This document shows positions 25,434-34,227 of a stretch of 64,000 bases of DNA, piece after piece; the first letter of the stretch is position 1, and each line of letters begins with the position of its first letter. The position numbers were made by a program, and so were the translations under genes. The notes below the pieces were generated by a model. That model made no database searches. It was not told where the DNA came from and saw only the letters and a program-made list of their open reading frames with translations. Origin of the DNA: Hafnia alvei. GTDB taxonomy: Bacteria > Pseudomonadota > Gammaproteobacteria > Enterobacterales > Enterobacteriaceae. The stretch is from NCBI RefSeq assembly GCF_964063325.1, contig NZ_OZ061315.1, forward strand, positions 2,046,001 through 2,110,000. The letters are read 5' to 3'.

Positions 25434-26375
25434 GTGGATATCATTTACTACCATCCGTTTTTTAATGCGCAGATTTGGCTGGATGGTATGCGGAAACGCT
25501 TACCGGAAGCGAATATTCGCCAGTGGCAATTTGGGGATGATAAGCCCGCAGACTATGCGCTGGTTTGGCAACCGCCGTTTGAGATGCTGGCTAAGCGTCA
25601 AGATTTACGCGGCGTATTTGCGCTGGGCGCAGGCGTTGACGCGATTTTAGCTCAGGAAAGGGCGAATCCAGGAACGTTGCCGAAAGGTGTTCCGCTGGTG
25701 CGTTTAGAAGACACCGGAATGGCGTTGCAGATGGAAGAGTATGCGGCGGCCGCCGCGCTGCGCTATTTCCGTCGCTTCGACGAGTACGAGCAGCAACAGC
25801 GTCAGGGTGTCTGGCAGTATCTGGCACCGCATGACGCCTCGCAGTTTGTGGTGGGGGTTTTGGGCGCGGGGGTTCTGGGCGGAAAAGTGGCTGAGCGTTT
25901 GGCTTCGTTTGGCCTACAGGTTCGCTGCTGGAGCCGCACGGAAAAACACTATAGCGACGTTCAGAGTTTCTTCGGTCAAGATCAGTTTGCGTCGTTCCTC
26001 CAAGGGACCCAGTTGCTGATAAACCTGCTACCGAATACGCCAGAAACCGTGGGTATTCTCGACCAGTCTCTGTTTGCGCAGCTTAATGCGGGTGCCTATA
26101 TCATCAACTTGGCGCGCGGCGCGCACATGAAAGAGGATGATTTGCTGGCTGCGTTGGAGTCTGGACAGGTTGCCGCGGCAACGCTCGACGTGTTTGCCAA
26201 AGAACCTTTGGCGACCGATCATCCTTTCTGGAAACACCCTCGAGTGACGATTACGCCACATATCGCCGCTATCACCCTGCCCGACGTTGCGATGGATTAT
26301 GTCGCACAAAACATCTTGGCGATTGAAGCTGGGAAAACGCCGGAAGGTGTAGTAAACATGGATTTAGGTTATTGA
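25434..26375 (+). CDS. ghrA: Glyoxylate/hydroxypyruvate reductase A
   Basis: NADPH-dependent 2-hydroxyacid dehydrogenase that reduces glyoxylate to glycolate and hydroxypyruvate to glycerate. The 313 residues match E. coli GhrA. The Rossmann motif is GVLGAGVLGGKVAERL, and NLARGAHMKEDDLLAAL and TITPHIAAIT contain the catalytic Arg and His. The start is the GTG at 25434, with GGAGG 6 bases upstream and matching the E. coli N-terminus MDIIxYHP; a longer frame at 25359 overlaps the transporter gene. Followed by ycdX and ycdY as in E. coli. Confidence 0.95.
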   Translation: MDIIYYHPFFNAQIWLDGMRKRLPEANIRQWQFGDDKPADYALVWQPPFEMLAKRQDLRGVFALGAGVDAILAQERANPGTLPKGVPLVRLEDTGMALQMEEYAAAAALRYFRRFDEYEQQQRQGVWQYLAPHDASQFVVGVLGAGVLGGKVAERLASFGLQVRCWSRTEKHYSDVQSFFGQDQFASFLQGTQLLINLLPNTPETVGILDQSLFAQLNAGAYIINLARGAHMKEDDLLAALESGQVAAATLDVFAKEPLATDHPFWKHPRVTITPHIAAITLPDVAMDYVAQNILAIEAGKTPEGVVNMDLGY

Positions 26376-26479
26376 TGCTTTAGAAAATATTCATTGCTGT
26401 ATGAATACGTTCTATTTGCTAACCTTATAGGGACACGCCTGCTGGTGCCAAAACCAGCGGGCCTTAGACAGGAGAAGCC

Positions 26480-27217
26480 ATGTATCCCGTAGATTTGCAT
26501 ATGCACACCGTGGCAAGTACCCACGCTTACAGCACCCTTCATGACTATATCGCCCAAGCAAAAAAGTGTGGTATCAAACTTTTTGCCATTACCGATCACG
26601 GCCCTGATATGGCCGATGCGCCGCATTATTGGCATTTCATGAACATGCGTGTGTGGCCACGCATTGTTGATGGCGTGGCTATTTTGCGCGGCATCGAATC
26701 TAACATTAAGAATACGCAGGGCGAAATTGACTGCACGGGCCGTATGTTAGACGAGATGGACCTGATTATTGCGGGATTCCACGAGCCGGTGTTTGCACCG
26801 CGCGACCGCGATAGCCATACCGAAGCGATGATCGCCACCATGGCCAACGGCGATGCTGACATTATTAGCCATCCGGGCAATCCGAAATTTCCAATCGATA
26901 TTCGCGCGGTTGCTGAAGCGGCTGCGCGTTATAACGTGGCGCTAGAGCTGAACAACTCCTCATTTACACATTCGCGAATTGGTAGTGAAGCAAACTGCCG
27001 AGCCATTGCGGAAGCGGTGCGTGATGCCGGTGGCTATCTGTCGCTAGGGTCAGATTCGCATGTTGCATTTTCGCTGGGAAGTTTTGATCACTGTATCCGG
27101 ATCATGAATGAGGTAAACTTCCCGCAGGATCGGGTGCTCAACGTAACGCCGCGCCGTCTGCTCGATTTTCTGGTTGAGCGAGGGAAGGGTGCGATCCCAG
27201 AACTGGCCGATTGGTAA
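26480..27217 (+). CDS. ycdX: PHP-domain phosphatase YcdX
   Basis: A 245-residue single-domain PHP (polymerase and histidinol phosphatase) protein. The metal-binding residues are visible: HMHTVAS at the N-terminus, TDHGPD near residue 38, HPGNPK in the middle and SDSHVAF near 190. E. coli YcdX carries a trinuclear zinc cluster and hydrolyses phosphate esters in vitro; its role in vivo is linked to swarming. The ATG follows AGGAG. The gene is next to its proposed chaperone ycdY, 91 bases away, which supports co-function. Confidence 0.95.
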   Translation: MYPVDLHMHTVASTHAYSTLHDYIAQAKKCGIKLFAITDHGPDMADAPHYWHFMNMRVWPRIVDGVAILRGIESNIKNTQGEIDCTGRMLDEMDLIIAGFHEPVFAPRDRDSHTEAMIATMANGDADIISHPGNPKFPIDIRAVAEAAARYNVALELNNSSFTHSRIGSEANCRAIAEAVRDAGGYLSLGSDSHVAFSLGSFDHCIRIMNEVNFPQDRVLNVTPRRLLDFLVERGKGAIPELADW

Positions 27218-27308
27218 TTAATTAGCAACTCGCGTGAAGTGACAATGTCACATTTTTTAGCCGTATTTGCAGGCCATATTTTTCAGGCCATATTTTTCAG
27301 GATTAGAG

Positions 27309-27881
27309 ATGAACGATTTTTCTATCATCTGCCGTTTGTTGGGAAGCCTGTTTTCCCGCCAGCCGCAGGATGCCGTATTGACTCCCGTATTTGAACTGAT
27401 GACGCAAGGTAAACTGCAGCAGTTTTGGCCCATTGAGCAAGATGCGCTGCTGACCCGTTTGCAAACCGCAGCGAAAGATCGTGCCGCGTTAAGCGCTGAT
27501 TACGACGCCATGTTTAGCGGTGACGACGCGTCCGTTGATATTCATCGTAGCGATTATCAAGAGAATGCCACCGAGCAGGAAGTTCGTGATTTTTTAACCC
27601 AGCGTGGAATGCCTTTGAGCGACCAGCCTGCTGACGCCTTTGGGCAGCTGTTGCTTGCCGCATCGTGGTTGGAAGATCAGTCTGCCGAAGACGAAGTCCA
27701 GGCGCAAATCGCGCTGTTTGATGAGTATTTATTGCCGTGGTGCGGTAAGTTTCTGGGTAAAGTCGAAGCGCATGCAACCACCGCGTTTTATCGCACGCTG
27801 GCTGAGTTGACGCGTGAAGCGCTTCAGGCCATGTGGGATGAACTTTCTGAAGATGAGAGCTCTGCCGAAGACGCCGAATAA
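27309..27881 (+). CDS. ycdY: TorD-family chaperone YcdY
   Basis: A 190-residue all-helical protein of the TorD/DmsD redox-enzyme maturation family. E. coli YcdY is reported to help load zinc into YcdX, its neighbour. Signatures include FLTQRGMPLSDQPADAFGQLLLAASWLEDQ and VEAHATTAFYRTLA in the C-terminal half. The ATG at 27309 has AGGA 7 bases upstream and matches the E. coli start; a TTG frame at 27267 is longer but not supported. Cytoplasmic; ends in an acidic tail. Confidence 0.93.
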   Translation: MNDFSIICRLLGSLFSRQPQDAVLTPVFELMTQGKLQQFWPIEQDALLTRLQTAAKDRAALSADYDAMFSGDDASVDIHRSDYQENATEQEVRDFLTQRGMPLSDQPADAFGQLLLAASWLEDQSAEDEVQAQIALFDEYLLPWCGKFLGKVEAHATTAFYRTLAELTREALQAMWDELSEDESSAEDAE

Positions 27882-27901
27882 ACGTTTTCGAACTGCTCAA
27901 T

Positions 27902-27938
27902 AAAAAAGCCGGCGTTCAATCATGAGCGCCGGCTTTTT
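27902..27938. terminator. Bidirectional terminator ycdY / yceB
   Basis: GCCGGCG at 27908-27914 pairs with CGCCGGC at 27927-27933, extended by A and T tracts on the two sides. Confidence 0.85.
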
Positions 27939-27956
27939 ATTATGGCAGGCCGAGTA

Positions 27957-28520
27957 TTAATCAGTGAAAGGAATAATGATTTCGCCCGGTTTAACTTCGA
28001 TGCCTTTAGCCAGTTTTTTCGCCAAGGCTTCTTTTTCGCTCTTATTCGGATCCAACGTATAAACGGCTTTTTCGTTAAAATAGGTTTTTAACGATTGGTT
28101 TAAATACGGAACCACCGCTTTCATCACGCCAGACATTTTTTCAGGTTTAACCGTGTAATCGGTTAATTCCATATCACGCAGGAAAATGGCACCTTGCTCG
28201 TTGTTATAAACCGGCTGCGCCTGCAGTGTGATTTGTAGATCGCTGGTCTGTGGGCCAAGAATTGAGCTGATATTGACTTTGGCATGGCCCGTTAGCGTAA
28301 TTTTATTGGGGTCAGTTCGTCCAATTTGGCTGTTAAGTTGGTCGACGGTGATATCGGCGTCAACTAACCCTGAAATACCAATTTGCTTCTGAAAATTATT
28401 ATACTTTTGCAGATATTGGTTCATATCCTGCTCAGTAATGGTGTATTGGGTCAGTTTATTACAGGCTACTAATACCAGCCCCGCAGCAACGATCCCTGCA
28501 ATATAAATCGCCTTTTTCAT
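27957..28520 (-). CDS. yceB: DUF1439 lipoprotein YceB
   Basis: Predicted lipoprotein of 187 residues. The signal peptide ends in the lipobox VLVAC (Cys20), followed by Asn, so outer membrane sorting is likely. The rest is the DUF1439 domain with ITVDQLNSQIGRTDPNKI and a C-terminal IEVKPGEIIIPFTD. It matches E. coli YceB in length and sequence. The function is unknown; a lipid- or ligand-binding fold is suspected for related proteins. Transcribed alone. Confidence 0.92.
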   Translation of the reverse strand: MKKAIYIAGIVAAGLVLVACNKLTQYTITEQDMNQYLQKYNNFQKQIGISGLVDADITVDQLNSQIGRTDPNKITLTGHAKVNISSILGPQTSDLQITLQAQPVYNNEQGAIFLRDMELTDYTVKPEKMSGVMKAVVPYLNQSLKTYFNEKAVYTLDPNKSEKEALAKKLAKGIEVKPGEIIIPFTD

Positions 28521-28715
28521 ATTATCTGACCTCTAAATACAGAATAAAATAAGTGTGCTAATTAACATGTTAATGCTATCGACCTGATTGTGTCATAGAT
28601 CTATCAGAGAGAAAAATAACGTATGTTTCATCCTGTTAATGCGCATTAATCGCCGGACGAAAAACACCTTTTTCACAGATGATGGGCAAAATGTTCAAAT
28701 GAATTTAGAGGGAAC

Positions 28716-28762
28716 GTACTGCGTTCTGAATCAGATAATGACGAAAATTCAGAACGCAGTAC
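28716..28762. repeat. Perfect 16-bp inverted repeat
   Basis: GTACTGCGTTCTGAAT (28716-28731) is mirrored exactly at 28747-28762 with a 15-base spacer. It begins just past the mdtH stop and may act as an mRNA 3' hairpin, although the T run is poor. E. coli has grxB at this place; here there is no gene. Confidence 0.85.
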
Positions 28763-28773
28763 TTCAGCGGAGC

Positions 28774-29979
28774 TTAGCTCCCACCCAACACGGCAGGAGC
28801 GATGCTGCGTTGATTGAACTGCCAGTACAATAGAATCAGCGTAAGCACGCCGACCACACCGAGTAAAAACCACGGCAGTTCCGGTGTTCCAAGTGCTTGG
28901 CCGGTGTCATACATCCAACCGCCGCCGGTATAACCGATAGCGCCACCCAGCGCCAAGCCTAAACGACTAAAGCCCATATAGCTGCCTCGCGCACGCGGAT
29001 CGGCTAATGAGGCACTTAGCGTCTCACGTGCTGGCTCAGCGATAATTGAGCCGAAGTAGAAGCAACAGATTAAAATAAACAGCGTGCGCAGCTCGGTCGC
29101 TAAACCCACAGGGAACATACTGATGGTCATAATCAATAGCCCAAACATCAACCGTGTTTCGAGACGGAAGTGCTTTTCGCTCCAGCGCGCGATAGGGTAG
29201 AGCAACGTCAGAGACAGCGTAGCCTCTATGGCATACATCCATTTTACCGCCGTTGGTGTGCCTGCAATTTCGTTGACCATAATGGGCAACATCAGCATGA
29301 CCTGAACAGCCAGCATGTAGTAACCCGTCAGCGTCAGAACATAAAGCAGGAAACGCCGGTCGCGAATAACGCGCATCATGCCTTCTTTTATCGGCGCACG
29401 AACCGTCGAAATTCGATAGGCGGGCAGTAGCCACGCATTACAGGCCGCCGCCAGCACGAAAATAGCCGCACCGACCCAGCACACATAATGAAAATCGTAC
29501 TGTAGTAGCCAGCTGCCGATCAGCGCACCCACCACGGCGCCTGCGCTATCTTGCATCATCAATAATGAATAAAAGCGGCTGCGCTCATGCGGGCGGGTCA
29601 ATTTAATCACCAGCGCAGTGCGCGGCGGGTCAAACAGCGTTCCACCCAGCGCAGAGAGGGCGCAGGAGAGCCACAGGATCCAAGGTTCGCTGGCAACCGC
29701 CATTGAGGCGAACCCCGCAGCGCGCAGCAACATGCCAATGACGATCATCGGTTTTGCGCCAAAGCGGTCGGCGATGGCACCACCAAAAATGCCTAATCCC
29801 TGCTGGACTAATTGTCGCAATCCCAGCGCTGCCCCCACCACTACCGCGGCCCAACCGAGTTGGTCGACGAAGCGAATCGAAATAAGAGGGAAAACGACAA
29901 AGAAACCGAGTACAACCAGTAAATTGTCTAACAATAAAAAGTACTTACCCAAGCTCCTAGCTTGCGACACCAGCGACAT
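28774..29979 (-). CDS. mdtH: Multidrug efflux transporter MdtH
   Basis: Major facilitator of 401 residues with about 12 membrane helices. The MFS loop motif appears as GGAIADRFGAKP near residue 65, and GGTLFDPPRTALVIKL and QDSAGAVVGALIGSWLL are typical of MdtH. In E. coli, overproduction gives resistance to norfloxacin and enoxacin. It is divergent from rimJ, as in E. coli. A duplication of its own start frame is not needed: the ATG follows an AG-rich site. Inner membrane. Confidence 0.94.
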   Translation of the reverse strand: MSLVSQARSLGKYFLLLDNLLVVLGFFVVFPLISIRFVDQLGWAAVVVGAALGLRQLVQQGLGIFGGAIADRFGAKPMIVIGMLLRAAGFASMAVASEPWILWLSCALSALGGTLFDPPRTALVIKLTRPHERSRFYSLLMMQDSAGAVVGALIGSWLLQYDFHYVCWVGAAIFVLAAACNAWLLPAYRISTVRAPIKEGMMRVIRDRRFLLYVLTLTGYYMLAVQVMLMLPIMVNEIAGTPTAVKWMYAIEATLSLTLLYPIARWSEKHFRLETRLMFGLLIMTISMFPVGLATELRTLFILICCFYFGSIIAEPARETLSASLADPRARGSYMGFSRLGLALGGAIGYTGGGWMYDTGQALGTPELPWFLLGVVGVLTLILLYWQFNQRSIAPAVLGGS

Positions 29980-30273
29980 GTTTCACCATCAGCGAGAAAA
30001 TAAAAAAGGAGGGATTGACTCGTTCATTTTCTACCCATTTTCAGCGTGGGTATAGGTTTGATTAATAATATTTTTCTGCAAATAGTCACCCTAATAATAC
30101 TTTTCATTATGAGCAGTAAGAAATTAACCGTTAACCAGACAGCAGAAATAGAATAAAAAGGCCTTAACCGCTGCTAAGTGCGCAATATTGCTACAGCTAA
30201 GGTATTACCCGCCATACAAAGAGCGGTTATAGTGATAAGTAATAAAATTTTTGTACGTGGGGCTGGAGGATCG

Positions 30274-30858
30274 ATGTTTGGCTATCACAATAGCGGGCCA
30301 AAAGTCCGTTTAACCACCGATCGTTTGGTGGTGCGTTTGGTTCATGACCGCGATGCCTATCGTTTGGCCGACTATTACGCAGAAAACCGCGAGTTCCTAA
30401 AACCATGGGAACCTGTACGCGATGAAAGTCATTGTTATCCTTCGGGCTGGCAGGCTCGATTAGGACTCATCAATGAGCTGCAAAAACAGGGTAGCGCCTA
30501 CTATTTTTTGTTGCTCGATCACGATGAGAATGAAGTTCGAGGTGTGGCTAATTTCAGTAACGTACTGCGTGGCTCTTTCCATGCTTGCTATCTTGGCTAT
30601 TCGCTCGGTGAGAAATGGCAGGGGCAGGGCTTAATGTATGAAGGTGCGCAGGCGGCGATTCGTTATATGTTCCGCCAGCAGCGGCTGCATCGGATTATGG
30701 CTAACTATATGCCGCATAACCAACGCAGTGGGGATTTACTCAAGCGTATGGGCTTTGAGAAAGAGGGCTATGCCAAAGATTACCTGCTGATCAACGGTAA
30801 ATGGCAGGATCACGTTTTGACTGCGCTGGTTAATCGAGAATGGACTGCGCCGCGCTAA
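30274..30858 (+). CDS. rimJ: Ribosomal protein uS5 alanine N-acetyltransferase
   Basis: GNAT-family acetyltransferase that acetylates the N-terminal alanine of ribosomal protein S5 (uS5). The start at 30274 gives 194 residues, the same as E. coli, and has GGAGG 4-5 bases upstream; the longer frame from 30178 is not supported. The acetyl-CoA loop is in KWQGQGLMYEGAQAAIRYM, and IMANYMPHNQRSGDLLKRMGF is a family signature. Heads rimJ-yceH-mviM, which are spaced closely and probably co-transcribed. Confidence 0.95.
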   Translation: MFGYHNSGPKVRLTTDRLVVRLVHDRDAYRLADYYAENREFLKPWEPVRDESHCYPSGWQARLGLINELQKQGSAYYFLLLDHDENEVRGVANFSNVLRGSFHACYLGYSLGEKWQGQGLMYEGAQAAIRYMFRQQRLHRIMANYMPHNQRSGDLLKRMGFEKEGYAKDYLLINGKWQDHVLTALVNREWTAPR

Positions 30859-30887
30859 CTGTTTGCGTTCACAAGGATCTAAGACCA

Positions 30888-31544
30888 ATGAAAAACCCAT
30901 TATCTCCACTTGAAGCTCGCGTGATTGGCTGTTTTCTTGAGAAGCAGGTCACGACGCCCGATCAATATCCACTTTCTCTCAATGGTTTAACCACCGCCTG
31001 CAACCAGAAAACCAACCGTGAGCCGGTGATGGATCTTAGCGAGTCTGACGTGCAGTCAACGTTGGATATGTTGATGAAAAAGCATCAGGTGCGTTCATTA
31101 AGTATTCCCGGCAGTCGCGTGATGAAATACGAACATCGGTTCTGTAACTCAGAGTTCGGAAACCTGAAATTCTCAGATGCCGAAGTTGCGGTGGTGTGTT
31201 GCCTATTACTTCGCGGGCCGCAAACCCCCGGCGAGTTGCGCACGCGTACCAACCGCATGCATGAGTTTAGCGATGTGACTCAGGTTGAACAGGTGTTGAA
31301 TGAGTTAGCATCGCGTGAGGATGGCCCTTTTGTGGTTCGTCTAGAACGTGAGGCGGGTAAACGTGAAAGCCGCTATGCGCATCTCTTTAGCGGTGAGGTT
31401 GAAAACGTTGCGACCTCGGCTATTGAAAGTACCTACAGTGCGCCGGCTGATAGTGGATTAGCCGAGCGTGTCGAAGCCCTTGAAGCCGAAGTGGCCGAAT
31501 TAAAAGAGCGCGTACAAAGCCTGCTAGATCACCTTGCTGACTAA
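30888..31544 (+). CDS. yceH: UPF0502 (DUF480) protein YceH
   Basis: A 218-residue protein of the DUF480 family with two winged-helix-like repeats. Conserved segments are EARVIGCFLEKQVTTPDQYP, NREPVM, LLLRGPQTPGELRTRTNRM and GKRESRYAHLFSGEVE. A short C-terminal coiled coil (about 190-218) follows. E. coli YceH is 215 residues. The function is unknown. The ATG at 30888 is the family start; the preceding frame overlaps rimJ. Only 10 bases separate it from mviM. Confidence 0.92.
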   Translation: MKNPLSPLEARVIGCFLEKQVTTPDQYPLSLNGLTTACNQKTNREPVMDLSESDVQSTLDMLMKKHQVRSLSIPGSRVMKYEHRFCNSEFGNLKFSDAEVAVVCCLLLRGPQTPGELRTRTNRMHEFSDVTQVEQVLNELASREDGPFVVRLEREAGKRESRYAHLFSGEVENVATSAIESTYSAPADSGLAERVEALEAEVAELKERVQSLLDHLAD

Positions 31545-31554
31545 GAGAACAAGA

Positions 31555-32466
31555 ATGACGAAATTACGTATTGGCGTTGTTGGTTTAGGTGGTATCGCGC
31601 AAAAAGCCTATTTGCCTATTTTGAGTCAGGCAGAGCGCTGGCAGTTGGTAGGTGGTTTTTCTCCCACGCTGGCTAAGGCGCAGGGAGTTTGCGATAGCTA
31701 CCGAATGACGGCATTTTCTCGTTTAGATGAACTTGCCGCACAGTGCGATGCGCTGTTTGTGCACAGCAGCACCAATACGCATTTTGATGTCGTGCGCGAG
31801 CTTTTGCTGCGCGGCAAACATGTTTACGTCGATAAGCCGTTGGCGGAAACGCTCGATCAGGCCGAGCAATTAATTACGTTAGCTGAGCAGAAAAACTGTC
31901 GTTTAATGGTGGGATTTAATCGCCGGTTTGCCCCGCGCTACGTGCAAATAAAACAGCAGGCCAGCGATATAGCCGCCATTCGCATGGATAAACATCGACA
32001 TCAAAATATTGGCCCCAAGGATGCTCGCTTCACTTTGCTTGATGACTATCTGCACGTGGTGGATACGGCGCTATGGATGAGCGGCAAAAACTTAAAGCTA
32101 AAGTCGGGTACCTTGCACACCAACGACGTGGGGCAAATGATTTATGCCGAGCATCACTTTAGCGCAGGGCAGATTCAGGTTACCACCTCCATGCACCGTG
32201 CGGCGGGATCGCAGCGTGAAGTGATGCAGGTTGTCAGTAACGGGGCGATTTATGATGCGCAGGATCTTAGGAGCTTGCACATCGAACGTGATACCGTTTT
32301 GAGTGAGTTGCCTATCTCTGGCTGGCAATCAACCCTTGAGCAACGAGGATTTGTTGGCGCAGTGAATCATTTTATCGACAGCGTTGAGAACCAAACGGCG
32401 CCAATAACCTCGGGTGAACAGGCGATTGCCGCTCAGCGAATTATTGAAAGCCTACTTTCTCAGTAG
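31555..32466 (+). CDS. mviM: Gfo/Idh/MocA-family oxidoreductase MviM
   Basis: NAD(P)-dependent oxidoreductase-like protein, 303 residues. The N-terminal Rossmann motif is VVGLGGIAQKAYLP and the family's VDKPLAETLDQA stretch, with the catalytic Lys, lies near residue 95. The substrate is unknown. The gene takes its name from its position before murJ (mviN) in Salmonella; despite the old virulence name there is no firm link. Start at 31555; an upstream ATG at 31534 overlaps yceH and is not supported. Confidence 0.92.
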   Translation: MTKLRIGVVGLGGIAQKAYLPILSQAERWQLVGGFSPTLAKAQGVCDSYRMTAFSRLDELAAQCDALFVHSSTNTHFDVVRELLLRGKHVYVDKPLAETLDQAEQLITLAEQKNCRLMVGFNRRFAPRYVQIKQQASDIAAIRMDKHRHQNIGPKDARFTLLDDYLHVVDTALWMSGKNLKLKSGTLHTNDVGQMIYAEHHFSAGQIQVTTSMHRAAGSQREVMQVVSNGAIYDAQDLRSLHIERDTVLSELPISGWQSTLEQRGFVGAVNHFIDSVENQTAPITSGEQAIAAQRIIESLLSQ

Positions 32467-32609
32467 GCGCATTGGCGCGCATTTTATCTCCATCATCTTG
32501 GTTTGTAACATCTCTAGCTAGATCTTCCGCGTGAGATAAGTAGACTAGTGCTCCTAAATTGCCCTTGCTGTTATTCAGTAAGGGCCGCAACCGTTGAAAA
32601 AACTAACTC

Positions 32610-34148
32610 ATGAATTTATTAAAATCACTGGCGGCGGTCAGCTCGATGACCATGTTTTCGCGCGTGTTGGGATTTGCGCGGGATGCGCTTGTGGCGCGTA
32701 TTTTTGGTGCAGGAATGGCAACAGATGCCTTTTTTGTCGCATTTAAACTGCCGAATCTGTTAAGACGTATTTTTGCTGAAGGCGCGTTCTCACAGGCATT
32801 TGTGCCTATTTTAGCGGAATACAAAAGTCAGCAGGGTGAAGAGGCAACGCGGACCTTTGTTGCTTACGTCAGCGGTATGCTCACGTTGGTGCTAGCGGTG
32901 GTTACGGTTCTCGGCATGCTGGCAGCGCCGTGGGTGATTTATGTAACTGCGCCGGGCTTTGTCGATTCGCCGGATAAATTTACGCTGACTTCGTCGCTTT
33001 TGCGCATCACTTTCCCCTATATCTTATTGATCTCTTTGGCCTCGTTAGCGGGCGCAATACTGAATACGTGGAATAGGTTCTCGGTGCCTGCTTTCGCGCC
33101 GACCTTTTTAAACGTCAGCATGATCGGTTTTTCTCTGTTTGCGGCTCCGTATTTCCATCCACCGGTGATGGCATTGGCGTGGGCGGTCACCGTGGGTGGC
33201 GTATTGCAGTTGGCTTATCAACTGCCACATTTGAAAAAGATTGGGATGTTAGTCCTGCCGCGTTTGAACCTGCGTGATGCAGGCGTTTGGCGCGTGATGA
33301 AGCTGATGGGGCCCGCCATTATTGGTGTTTCCGTGAGCCAGATTTCATTGATCATCAACACCATCTTCGCGTCATTTTTGGTGTCGGGCTCGGTTTCTTG
33401 GATGTACTACGCTGACCGTTTAATGGAATTTCCTTCCGGCGTTTTGGGCGTGGCATTGGGCACTATTTTGCTGCCTTCATTGGCGAAAAGCGTTTCAAGT
33501 GGACGGCATGAAGAGTATTCCCGCCTGATGGATTGGGGGCTGCGTCTGTGCTTTGTATTGGCACTGCCGAGCTCAATTGCGCTGGGGATTTTATCTAAGC
33601 CACTGATTGCGTCTCTGTTCCAATATGGTCAGTTCACCGCATTTGATACCGAGATGACGCAGCGAGCGTTGATTGCCTATTCAGTCGGTTTGATGGGGCT
33701 CATCCTGGTAAAAGTGTTGGCACCCGGGTTTTATTCCCGTCAGAACATCAAAACACCGGTGAAAATTGCCATCGCCACATTGATTCTGACTCAGCTGATG
33801 AACTTAGCTTTTATTGGGCCGTTTAAACACGCGGGGCTTTCTCTCTCTATTGGTCTTGCGGCCTGTCTTAATGCTAGCCTGCTGTATTGGCAGTTGCGTA
33901 AGCAAAAAATGTACACCCCTCAGCCGGGCTGGACCCTATTCTTGGTTAAGCTGGTGGTCGCGGTTGTTATCATGACTGCGGTGCTCATTGGTATGATGTG
34001 GTTTATGCCAGCGTGGGACTCAGGCAACATGCTGATGCGTTTGTTACGCTTAATGGCGGTGGTCGTGGTTGGTGCGGGCTCCTATTTTGCAGCATTGGCA
34101 CTGCTTGGATTCCGTGTACGAGACTTTACGCGCAACGTCGTGGTGTGA
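32610..34148 (+). CDS. murJ: Lipid II flippase MurJ
   Basis: MOP-superfamily flippase that moves lipid II across the inner membrane for peptidoglycan assembly. The 512 residues have 14 predicted membrane helices and the conserved N-terminal SRVLGFARDALVARIFGAG and RRIFAEGAFSQAFVP segments, whose arginines are essential in E. coli. Located after mviM as in E. coli; in E. coli flagellar genes follow, but here argS follows instead. Essential. Ends at its own terminator. Confidence 0.96.
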   Translation: MNLLKSLAAVSSMTMFSRVLGFARDALVARIFGAGMATDAFFVAFKLPNLLRRIFAEGAFSQAFVPILAEYKSQQGEEATRTFVAYVSGMLTLVLAVVTVLGMLAAPWVIYVTAPGFVDSPDKFTLTSSLLRITFPYILLISLASLAGAILNTWNRFSVPAFAPTFLNVSMIGFSLFAAPYFHPPVMALAWAVTVGGVLQLAYQLPHLKKIGMLVLPRLNLRDAGVWRVMKLMGPAIIGVSVSQISLIINTIFASFLVSGSVSWMYYADRLMEFPSGVLGVALGTILLPSLAKSVSSGRHEEYSRLMDWGLRLCFVLALPSSIALGILSKPLIASLFQYGQFTAFDTEMTQRALIAYSVGLMGLILVKVLAPGFYSRQNIKTPVKIAIATLILTQLMNLAFIGPFKHAGLSLSIGLAACLNASLLYWQLRKQKMYTPQPGWTLFLVKLVVAVVIMTAVLIGMMWFMPAWDSGNMLMRLLRLMAVVVVGAGSYFAALALLGFRVRDFTRNVVV

Positions 34149-34166
34149 TGATGTTTGTTAGACAAT

Positions 34167-34195
34167 AAAAAACCGGCCATCAAGGCCGGTTTTTT
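34167..34195. terminator. Bidirectional terminator murJ / argS
   Basis: A 12-bp stem of A6 CCGGCC (34167-34178) with GGCCGG T6 (34184-34195) and a 5-base loop. Confidence 0.88.
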
Positions 34196-34227
34196 ATGTC
34201 AGAGCAATATGACGAATAATAAACGAA

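Noticed and set aside
27276..27300. Two adjacent copies of a CAGGCCATATTTTT-like unit before ycdY
   Set aside because: A short tandem duplication with no sign of function; probably slippage.
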